Shown: in pieces, positions 16,790 through 23,613 of the stretch
Numbering within the stretch: the first letter of the stretch is position 1
Layout: each line of letters begins with the position of its first letter
Origin: an uncultured Bacilli bacterium
GTDB lineage: Bacteria; Bacillota_I; Bacilli_A; RF39; UBA660
Direction: 5' to 3'
Assembly: GCA_947626115.1 (NCBI GenBank)
Contig: CANQQX010000005.1
Span: 1 to 53,431, forward strand
DNA: 53,431 bases
The notes under the pieces: model-generated
What the model saw: the letters and a program-made list of their open reading frames with translations, nothing else
Databases searched by the model: none
What the model was told of the DNA's origin: nothing
Translations under genes and position numbers: made by a program

Positions 16790-17848
16790 ATGGCCGTAGT
16801 TTCTATGAGTTATTTATTAGAAGCTGGAGTTCATTTTGGCCATCAAACTAAAAGATGGAATCCCAAAATGAAAGAATATATCTTTACAGCAAGAGAAGAT
16901 ATATATATTATTGACTTGCAAAAAACCCAAGAATTGTTAGAGGTTTCATACAATGAAATCAAAACAATTGCGGAAAATGGTGGAAAGTTCTTATTTGTGG
17001 GAACTAAAAAACAAGCACAAGAAGTTTGTGTTGAAGAAGCTCTACGTAGTAAATCTTTCTATGTAACTGAAAGATGGTTAGGTGGAACTCTTACTAACTT
17101 TAGAACTATTCGTCGTCGTGTTAAGAGACTTGAAGAAATCGAAAACATGGAGAAAGATGGTAAATTTGAAGTTTTACCTAAAAAAGAAGTTATCGGTTTA
17201 AAGAAAGAATATGATAAATTAAATCGTATTCTATGTGGTATTAGAGAAATGGATAAATTACCACAAGCATTAATCGTTGTTGATCCTAAGAAAGAATACA
17301 ACGCAGTTAAAGAAGCAAGAAAACTAAATATTCCGGTATTTGGTATTGTTGATACTAATGGGGATCCTGATGATGTCGACTTTGTTATTCCAGGTAATGA
17401 TGATGCTGTTAGAAGTATTAAAGTTATGCTTGGGGTATTAAATAATGCTATTTGTGAAGCTAATGGCTTAGAAATGGTTGATTACATTAGTGAGGAAGAT
17501 AAAAAAGGTACTTCTAAAGAAGAAACTAATATGGAAGAATTGATTAAATCAGAAAAATTTGATCAAGCTAAAAAAGATGATTCTGTTGAAGAAAAAGAAG
17601 TTAAAGAAGTAAAGAAAGCTCCTAAAAAAGAAGCAAAAGTTAAAGAAGAAAAAATAGAAGAAGTAAAAGAAGTAGTTGAAGAGAAAAAGGAAGAAAAACC
17701 TAAAAAGACTACTAAAAAAGAAACAAAAGAAGAAAAAGAAGATTTATCTAAAAAAACTTTAGTTGAGCTAAAAGCTATGGCTAAAGATGCTGGTATTAAA
17801 GGTTATAGTACCATGAAAAAAGATGAATTAATTAATAGTTTAAAATAA
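16790..17848 (+). CDS. rpsB: Ribosomal protein S2 with a Rho_N-like C-terminal extension
   Basis: Residues 1-230 are a standard S2 ([19 protein letters not shown] at the start, [10 protein letters not shown], and the [13 protein letters not shown] segment). The family normally ends near 230-260. Here a lysine/glutamate-rich linker (about 235-315) leads to a final 35-residue domain ([20 protein letters not shown] onward) matching the Rho_N/SAP-like helical fold, a small nucleic-acid-binding module. The ATG gives the expected MAVVSM start; GGAAGAG lies upstream. tsf follows 19 nt later, the standard pairing. The extension may help bind mRNA or RNA polymerase-linked transcripts; that role is inference. 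Confidence 0.95.
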   Translation: MAVVSMSYLLEAGVHFGHQTKRWNPKMKEYIFTAREDIYIIDLQKTQELLEVSYNEIKTIAENGGKFLFVGTKKQAQEVCVEEALRSKSFYVTERWLGGTLTNFRTIRRRVKRLEEIENMEKDGKFEVLPKKEVIGLKKEYDKLNRILCGIREMDKLPQALIVVDPKKEYNAVKEARKLNIPVFGIVDTNGDPDDVDFVIPGNDDAVRSIKVMLGVLNNAICEANGLEMVDYISEEDKKGTSKEETNMEELIKSEKFDQAKKDDSVEEKEVKEVKKAPKKEAKVKEEKIEEVKEVVEEKKEEKPKKTTKKETKEEKEDLSKKTLVELKAMAKDAGIKGYSTMKKDELINSLK

Positions 17849-17867
17849 AAAGGGAGGATGAAATTTT

Positions 17868-18746
17868 ATGGAAATTACTGCTAGTATGGTTAAAGAATTG
17901 CGTGAAACTTCAGGCGCAGGTATGATGGATTGCAAAAAAGCTTTATCTGAATGCAATGGTAATATGGATGAAGCAATGAATTATTTAAGAGAAAAAGGTA
18001 TTGCTAAATCTGCTAAAAAAGAATCTCGTATAGCAGCTGAAGGACTAGCTAATATCTTTGTTGATGGTAATAAAGCAGTTATTTTAGAAGTTAATTCTGA
18101 AACTGACTTTGTATCAAAAAATGAAGAATTCATTAATATGATTAATGTTATTGGTCGTGCACTTTTAAAAAGTGATGCTAAAACATTAGAAGAAGCCAAC
18201 GAAGTTGAAACTGAAAATGGTAAAGTTAAAGATTATATCGTTGCCATGGTTGCTAAAATTGGTGAAAAACTATCTTTAAGAAGATTTGAAATTGTTACTT
18301 TAAATGAAGGTGAAGTATTTGGTACTTACCTACATATGGGTGGCAAAATAGCTGCATTAACTGTTCTTAAAGGTGCAAATACAGATGTTGCTAAGGATGT
18401 AGCAATGCAAGCTGCTGCAATGAAACCATTATATTTAAATATTGAAGAAGTACCAGCAGATGTTGTTGAAAATGAAAGAAAAGTTCAAAAAGAACTTGCT
18501 ATGAATGAAGGAAAACCTGCTGATATTGCTGAAAAAATGGTTGAAGGTCGTATTAAAAAATTCTTTAAAGAAATTTGTTTAGTTGAACAACCATTTATTA
18601 AAGATGGTGATTTATCTGTAGCTAAATATGTTGCTAATAATAATGGTGAGGTAATTAAAATGGTTCGTTATGAAGTTGGTGAAGGCATGGAAAAAAGAAA
18701 TGATAACTTTGCTGAAGAAGTAATGAATCAAGTTAAAGGTGAATAA
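17868..18746 (+). CDS. tsf: Elongation factor Ts
   Basis: Nucleotide-exchange factor for EF-Tu. The N-terminal UBA-like domain has RETSGAGMMDCKKAL and the core has the TDFVSKNEEF motif that contacts EF-Tu. At 292 residues it is full length. GGGAGG precedes the ATG. It shares the rpsB transcript and ends at a strong hairpin at 18762. Confidence 0.97.
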   Translation: MEITASMVKELRETSGAGMMDCKKALSECNGNMDEAMNYLREKGIAKSAKKESRIAAEGLANIFVDGNKAVILEVNSETDFVSKNEEFINMINVIGRALLKSDAKTLEEANEVETENGKVKDYIVAMVAKIGEKLSLRRFEIVTLNEGEVFGTYLHMGGKIAALTVLKGANTDVAKDVAMQAAAMKPLYLNIEEVPADVVENERKVQKELAMNEGKPADIAEKMVEGRIKKFFKEICLVEQPFIKDGDLSVAKYVANNNGEVIKMVRYEVGEGMEKRNDNFAEEVMNQVKGE

Positions 18747-18761
18747 TTAATATATATTAAG

Positions 18762-18785
18762 AAGCACAAAATTGTGCTTTTTTAA
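18762..18785 (+). terminator. Terminator of rpsB-tsf
   Basis: AAGCACAA at 18762-18769 pairs with TTGTGCTT at 18772-18779, followed by a run of T. Confidence 0.85.
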
Positions 18786-18817
18786 TGGCTAAATTTTTCA
18801 AAAAGATAAAAAACGTC

Positions 18818-18845
18818 TTGATTCTCGGGGGGGGTATACTATAAT
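18818..18845 (+). promoter_or_regulatory. G8-tract promoter 2 (candidate phase-variable)
   Basis: TTGATT at 18818-18823, CTC, eight G at 18827-18834, TATAC, then TATAAT at 18840-18845: again a 16-nt spacer. It drives two paralogous surface proteins. The flanks are almost identical to the copy at 36643 for about 150 bp. Confidence 0.75.
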
Positions 18846-18891
18846 AATCTTATAATAGATAATGGTTCTGTATACATAAATACGATATTTG

Positions 18892-18900
18892 TGATATAAT
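18892..18900 (+). promoter_or_regulatory. Second, extended -10 promoter
   Basis: TGA-TATAAT at 18892-18900 lies between the G-tract promoter and the ATG at 18930. It has no clear -35 but a full extended -10. It could provide basal transcription when the G-tract promoter is off. The same arrangement occurs at 36717-36725. Confidence 0.5.
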
Positions 18901-18929
18901 AAGAAAGATAATAGAGAAGGTTATTATAA

Positions 18930-20393
18930 ATGAAAAGAATAATAATAAATAACTATAAATTTATTTTTGGTTTAATACTTGGCTTAGTAATATCTTTAAC
19001 AACAGTATATGCAATTGATGCCTATATTGAAAGTAATAAAGTAGCCTATAATAATCATAATAAAACCAATGTCGAAGAAGCCATAGATGAATTGTACGAA
19101 AAAAGTGGCATGCATAAAAATAAATGGGTAGATCCAATACTTAATGGAGCAGATCCTGTATTAAAGAGTCCATTAATACCAGTTGAAATAAAAGACAATG
19201 GTGAAGTTTATTATGCTAACGAAAATAGTGAATGGTATAATTATAAGAAAAAAAGATGGGCTAACGCAGTTATCTTAATTGATGAACCTAGTAATGCAAA
19301 TTACCAAGTTGGAGATCACATAATAGAAGATGATATCGAAAGTTACTTTGTCTGGATACCAAGATATCAATATAAAGTATGGGATTTAGGAAAATATTCA
19401 AATGCGATAGCAGTTTCAAACATGAAAGATGTTCAAGATCAAAATGATACATCTTACTATAAATTGTTTGTTAACTATAGAACAATAGATATAAGATTTG
19501 GTACATATGATAAATATCCAAAGATGGCAGAACCAACATCAACAGGAGTATATTACACTCATCCAGCCTTTACTTTAGGAAATAAAGATTTAAATGGTAT
19601 CTGGATAGGGAAATTTGAAACAGGTGGAACAAATGCAGCAGATATTATTATTAAACCAAATGTAACGTCATGGCGAAATGAAACAGTAAGGACCTTTTTT
19701 GATGCTGCAAAACAATATAAAAGAGATTTAGATAGTCATATGATAAAGAATACAGAATGGGGAGCAGTAGCTTATTTATCACATTCTGCTTATGGTATTA
19801 ATACAGCAGTAAATATAAATAATGCTAAAGATAATATAACAGGTTATGCTGCTGCTCCAGGTACTAATCAAACTAAAATTCCGGGAGAAAATGGATCAAT
19901 TACTGACCCACAAGTAACTCAACCTTATAATACTGAAGCAGGTTATTTAGCCAGTACAACAGGCAATATTACCGGAGTATATGATATGAGTGGTGGAGCA
20001 CATGAATATGTAGCTAGTTGTTTAGAAAATACCTGGAATATAAGTGCAAGTGATTTTACTCTTGATTTACTAAATACTGAAATAGCTGCCGGATATATAG
20101 ATAAATATGCTAGTGATACTACTAATTATGCATATGATAAGCGTATTTTAGGTGATGCCATTGGAGAAATAGGCCCATATTATAATTTTATTGATAGCGA
20201 TGGTTATCCAAGAGCACATAATAGTTGGTATTATGATTATTCAATTTTTTTTGATCCTGGTCAGCCTTGGCTAACTCGTGGTATGGATTCTGGCTCTGGC
20301 ACATTAGCTAGTCAATTTGCTTTTGGCCCTAGTTCAGGCATAAAATTAAATAATGCAACTACTCGTCTTATTTTAGCACCCATAAATAATTAA
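18930..20393 (+). CDS. Surface protein 1 with FGE/C-type-lectin-like C-terminus
   Basis: 487 residues. An N-terminal hydrophobic helix (about 8-26, ending TTVYA) is a signal peptide or anchor. Next comes a conserved stalk-like segment with KVAYNNHNKTNVEEAIDELY. The rest resembles the formylglycine-generating-enzyme / C-type-lectin fold used as a ligand-binding scaffold: KNTEWGAVAYLSHS in the middle, GVYDMSGGAHEYVA, and a C-terminal HNSWY, PWLTRG and LILAPI frame. Between these fixed points the last 60 residues differ strongly among the three paralogues. GAGAAGG precedes the ATG. It is the first of two genes behind a G8-tract promoter. Enzyme activity is not implied; a binding role at the cell surface is more likely. 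Confidence 0.75.
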   Translation: MKRIIINNYKFIFGLILGLVISLTTVYAIDAYIESNKVAYNNHNKTNVEEAIDELYEKSGMHKNKWVDPILNGADPVLKSPLIPVEIKDNGEVYYANENSEWYNYKKKRWANAVILIDEPSNANYQVGDHIIEDDIESYFVWIPRYQYKVWDLGKYSNAIAVSNMKDVQDQNDTSYYKLFVNYRTIDIRFGTYDKYPKMAEPTSTGVYYTHPAFTLGNKDLNGIWIGKFETGGTNAADIIIKPNVTSWRNETVRTFFDAAKQYKRDLDSHMIKNTEWGAVAYLSHSAYGINTAVNINNAKDNITGYAAAPGTNQTKIPGENGSITDPQVTQPYNTEAGYLASTTGNITGVYDMSGGAHEYVASCLENTWNISASDFTLDLLNTEIAAGYIDKYASDTTNYAYDKRILGDAIGEIGPYYNFIDSDGYPRAHNSWYYDYSIFFDPGQPWLTRGMDSGSGTLASQFAFGPSSGIKLNNATTRLILAPINN

Positions 20394-20416
20394 AGATAAT
20401 AAGGAGATTATTATAA

Positions 20417-21901
20417 ATGAAGAGAATAAATAATAAATGTATATTTATACTTGGTATATTAATAGGCGTTGTATTATCAGTAACAACAGTATATGCAGTA
20501 GATGCTTATATCGAAAGTAATAAAGTTGCCTATAATAATCATAATAAAAATAATGTTGAAGAAGCAATAGATGAATTATACGAAAAAAGTGGTATGCATA
20601 AAGATAAATGGGTAGATCCAATACTTAATGGAGCGGATCCTGTATTAAAAGATCCATTAATACCAGTTGAAATAAAACCTAATGGAGATGTATATTATGC
20701 TAACTTAAATAGTGAATGGTATAACTATAGTGAAAAAAGATGGGCCAATGCAATTATATTAGTAGATAGTCCCAGTAATACAAATTATAAAGTTGGAGAT
20801 CATATTCTAGAGAGTGATATTGAAAGTTATTTTGTGTGGATTCCAAGATATCAATATAAAGTATGGGATTTAGGAAAATATATCAGTGCTCCAGATGGAA
20901 GTACATTAGTAAATGGAAGTTATGCAACATCAACAACCCAAGCAATGAATAAATCAAGAATAATCGATATCCAATTTGGAACACCAAATAATATACCCAA
21001 AATGACAGAGCCAAGTACAACAGGAGTATATTATACTCATCCAGCCTTTACTTTAGGAAATAAAGATTTAAATGGTATCTGGGTAGGCAAATTTGAAACC
21101 GGATATAAAGGAGCAGATAGCACTACTAGTGCACAAGTAAATAGAGAAGATTCTACAAATGTAATAGTAAAACCAAATGTTCATTCGTGGCGATATAATT
21201 CTATTAAAAATATGTTCATGACATCATTTAATTATGAAAGAAATTTAGATAGTCATATGATGAAGAATACGGAATGGGGAGCGGTAGCATATTTATCTCA
21301 TTCACAATATGGTCTTGGCAATGAAGTAGAAATAAACAATACTAGTGATTATATGACTGGTTATGTAGCAGCCCCAAATACAAATCAAAGTACTCGTTTA
21401 GGTACTTATGTAGAAAGCAATGATAAAACCCAAACTCAACCATGGAATACACCAACTGGTCATTTAGGAAGTACAACCGGCAATATTAGTGGAGTATATG
21501 ATATGAGTGGTGGATCATGGGAATTAGTAGCGGGATGTATGGAAGGCCTAGTAGGTGATAGTGGCTTTGACACTTCAACTTTAGCAACTGAAATGGCTAA
21601 TGGCTATATTGATAAGTATCCCAATGTTAGTACTGAAACATCTTATAATAATAGAATTCTAGGGGATGCCACTGGAGAATTAGGCCCCTTTTATAGTTTT
21701 TATATTGGTGTAGGAACTAATTCTCATCATAATAGTTGGTATGGTGATGGAAATTACTTTGTTGAACCAAATAGACCTTGGTTTTCTCGTGGTAATGGCT
21801 TTAATGATGGTGCAGAAGCTGGGCAATTTGCAGCTTTTATTGGTAATGGTGGATTAAGTTATTCTACTTCTTTTCGCCTAGTTCTTACTCCAATTAAATA
21901 A
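20417..21901 (+). CDS. Surface protein 2 with FGE/C-type-lectin-like C-terminus
   Basis: 494 residues, a close paralogue of the gene 23 nt upstream and in the same operon (AAGGAG precedes the ATG). Same layout: hydrophobic N-terminus, AYNNHNKNNVEEAIDELY stalk, PILNGADPVL segment, KNTEWGAVAYLSHSQYG, GVYDMSGGSWELVAG, and the final NSWY, PWFSRG and FRLVLTPI frame. The N-terminal half is highly conserved with paralogue 1. The residues between the frame motifs at the C-terminus (YGDGNYFVEPNR and NGFNDGAEAGQF) are almost unrelated. That pattern fits a binding site under diversifying change on a fixed scaffold. Confidence 0.75.
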   Translation: MKRINNKCIFILGILIGVVLSVTTVYAVDAYIESNKVAYNNHNKNNVEEAIDELYEKSGMHKDKWVDPILNGADPVLKDPLIPVEIKPNGDVYYANLNSEWYNYSEKRWANAIILVDSPSNTNYKVGDHILESDIESYFVWIPRYQYKVWDLGKYISAPDGSTLVNGSYATSTTQAMNKSRIIDIQFGTPNNIPKMTEPSTTGVYYTHPAFTLGNKDLNGIWVGKFETGYKGADSTTSAQVNREDSTNVIVKPNVHSWRYNSIKNMFMTSFNYERNLDSHMMKNTEWGAVAYLSHSQYGLGNEVEINNTSDYMTGYVAAPNTNQSTRLGTYVESNDKTQTQPWNTPTGHLGSTTGNISGVYDMSGGSWELVAGCMEGLVGDSGFDTSTLATEMANGYIDKYPNVSTETSYNNRILGDATGELGPFYSFYIGVGTNSHHNSWYGDGNYFVEPNRPWFSRGNGFNDGAEAGQFAAFIGNGGLSYSTSFRLVLTPIK

Positions 21902-21902
21902 T

Positions 21903-21931
21903 TTGACATAATGTAATACGTATGCTATAAT
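21903..21931 (+). promoter_or_regulatory. Full-consensus promoter
   Basis: TTGACA at 21903-21908 and TATAAT at 21926-21931 with 17-nt spacing and TGC before the -10. It is one of the strongest promoters in the window and directly follows the surface-protein stop codon. Confidence 0.85.
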
Positions 21932-21957
21932 AAATCTCCTTTAAGAAAAGGGGATTT
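21932..21957 (+). promoter_or_regulatory. Inverted repeat over the start site and ribosome-binding site
   Basis: An 11-bp inverted repeat (21932-21942 with 21947-21957, one T-G pair, 4-nt loop) overlaps the expected transcription start (about 21938). Its right arm holds the AAAGGGG ribosome-binding site. It could be a repressor operator, a translation-masking hairpin, or a weak terminator for the upstream operon. Confidence 0.45.
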
Positions 21958-21961
21958 TATT

Positions 21962-22609
21962 ATGAAAAATGAAAAAATTAATTATTATTTAGTATTAGAA
22001 AAACGTTTGGGTGATTATAATATTATTGATATTAATAGACTTGATATTGCTGATCATGAAATACCTAGCGATATTCTTAGTATTGATTTTTTTACATGTG
22101 AATTTACCGAAGGAGAAATAAGAGAATCAATTATAAGAAGTAATATGGCTCGTCCTGAATATTTAGATGGAAGACTTAGAATTATTAGTGATGCTCGACA
22201 TAAACATAATTTAACAGTTTTAACTAAAGAAATACACCAAAATATTATGGAATTTCAAATTAGTGAAGAAGAAATAGATCAAAATTTTAAAAACAAATTA
22301 TTTGGAGCTTATAAAAAGATAGTAGAAAGTAGTTTTAATGATCCTGACTTTATTAAAAGAATGCTTGAAAGATTTAAAAGTGCTTTAAAAAATGGCTTTA
22401 AAAAGGATATATTTAAATTAATTGAAGAACTTCCTTATTCAAAGAGTAGAAATATTTATATTAGTATCTATAAAATGCTTAATAAAGAGCAAATAATTGA
22501 TGAAACAAAAGAAGATAAAGAAAAAGATTTTATTAATCATAGTACTTATAGAGCTAATTATAATAATCAAAATAAAAGAATATTAGAAAAATTAAATGAT
22601 GTTGCATAG
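21962..22609 (+). CDS. Unknown cytosolic protein
   Basis: 215 residues, soluble, mixed alpha/beta at the N-terminus (INYYLVLEKRLGDYNIIDI) and helical after residue 100, with an acidic and lysine-rich end. No motif recognised. It is driven by a consensus promoter with an inverted repeat over its ribosome-binding site, so expression is probably controlled. It stands alone, since the next gene (xerD-like) has its own -10. Confidence 0.65.
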   Translation: MKNEKINYYLVLEKRLGDYNIIDINRLDIADHEIPSDILSIDFFTCEFTEGEIRESIIRSNMARPEYLDGRLRIISDARHKHNLTVLTKEIHQNIMEFQISEEEIDQNFKNKLFGAYKKIVESSFNDPDFIKRMLERFKSALKNGFKKDIFKLIEELPYSKSRNIYISIYKMLNKEQIIDETKEDKEKDFINHSTYRANYNNQNKRILEKLNDVA

Positions 22610-22629
22610 TCATTTAATTTTTTTTGTAG

Positions 22630-22635
22630 TATAAT
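22630..22635 (+). promoter_or_regulatory. -10 element of the xerD-like gene (leaderless arrangement)
   Basis: TATAAT at 22630-22635 ends 6 nt before the ATG at 22642, so transcription would begin at or next to the A of the ATG. There is no ribosome-binding site: the upstream sequence is T-rich. Confidence 0.5.
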
Positions 22636-22641
22636 TTAGTT

Positions 22642-23538
22642 ATGAAGATAGAAGAAGCTAAACAAAAATTTTTAGAATATATTGAAAAAGAATTAAATTA
22701 TACTAAAATGACTATAATTGATTATCAAGAAGATTTAGAGTTATTTACTAAATATATAAATAATAATAATTTAAATTATTTAAATTTAACTAAAAATGAT
22801 ATAATTGATTATTTAAAATATTTAGATGAAAAAAAATATAGCAATAAATCTATATCAAGATTTTTAAGTAGTTTGAGACATTTTTATACTTATTTAGTAG
22901 AAATTAAATTAATTGAAGAAAATATTTTTAAAAGAATTAGAAATCCCAAAATTGAAAAGAAATTACCAAATTATTTAAATATTGTAGAAGTAGAAAATCT
23001 TTTGAATATTTTAAAAGAAGATACGAAAGAAGATATTAGAAATAAATGTCTAATAGAGCTTTTATATTCAACAGGAATAAGAGTTAGTGAAGCAAGTAAT
23101 ATTAAAATAGATGATATTGATATGCATAATATGTCTATAAGAGTATTTGGAAAAGGAAGAAAAGAGAGAATTGCTTATTTTGGTGAGTCTTTAAAAGAAA
23201 TTTTAGAAAAATATTTAAAAGTAAGGAAAGATTTTTTAAAAAATGGGGAAATTGATTATTTATTTATTAATAGTATTGGTGGTAAGTTATCAAGAAATAG
23301 TATGGAAAATATTTTTATTAAAATATCCCAAATGAAAGAAATAGAACATAAATTATCTCCCCATACTTTAAGACACACTTATGCCACTCATTTACTTAAT
23401 AATGGGGCTGATTTAAGAAGTGTGCAAGAATTACTAGGTCATGAAAATTTAAATACAACCGAAATATATACCCATGTTAGTAATGAAAGATTAAGACAAG
23501 AATATTTAAAATATCATCCCGATAAAAATCGTCAATAA
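22642..23538 (+). CDS. xerD: Tyrosine recombinase of the XerC/XerD type
   Basis: 298 residues, the normal Xer length. The N-terminal SAM-like core-binding domain covers about 1-90 and the catalytic domain follows. The catalytic set is complete: Arg147 (GIRVSE), His241 and Arg244 (PHTLRH), His267 (LGHENL) and nucleophile Tyr276 (IYTHV). The Xer role is resolving chromosome dimers at dif with a partner recombinase. XerD against XerC cannot be settled from sequence alone. The lack of integrase features or neighbouring phage genes argues against a prophage integrase. Given the nearby variable surface loci, a DNA-inversion role is possible, but no inverted sites were found. Confidence 0.85.
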   Translation: MKIEEAKQKFLEYIEKELNYTKMTIIDYQEDLELFTKYINNNNLNYLNLTKNDIIDYLKYLDEKKYSNKSISRFLSSLRHFYTYLVEIKLIEENIFKRIRNPKIEKKLPNYLNIVEVENLLNILKEDTKEDIRNKCLIELLYSTGIRVSEASNIKIDDIDMHNMSIRVFGKGRKERIAYFGESLKEILEKYLKVRKDFLKNGEIDYLFINSIGGKLSRNSMENIFIKISQMKEIEHKLSPHTLRHTYATHLLNNGADLRSVQELLGHENLNTTEIYTHVSNERLRQEYLKYHPDKNRQ

Positions 23539-23552
23539 AGAGTCTAAAAAAG

Positions 23553-23582
23553 ATAAGTTTTTGCAAATAAACTTATTTTTTT
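23553..23582 (+). terminator. Terminator of the xerD-like gene
   Basis: ATAAGTTT at 23553-23560 pairs with AAACTTAT at 23569-23576, followed by seven T. Confidence 0.75.
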
Positions 23583-23583
23583 A

Positions 23584-23592
23584 TGTTAAAAT
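23584..23592 (+). promoter_or_regulatory. Extended -10 promoter of ppdK
   Basis: TGT-TAAAAT at 23584-23592, right after the T-run of the preceding terminator. AGGAGG at 23600-23605 and the ATG at 23614 follow. Confidence 0.55.
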
Positions 23593-23613
23593 AAAAATTA
23601 GGAGGATTTTATT

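Noticed and set aside
22642..23538. Prophage or integrative-element integrase
   Set aside because: The protein has plain Xer length and order, with housekeeping genes on one side and no phage, relaxase or attachment-site signs.
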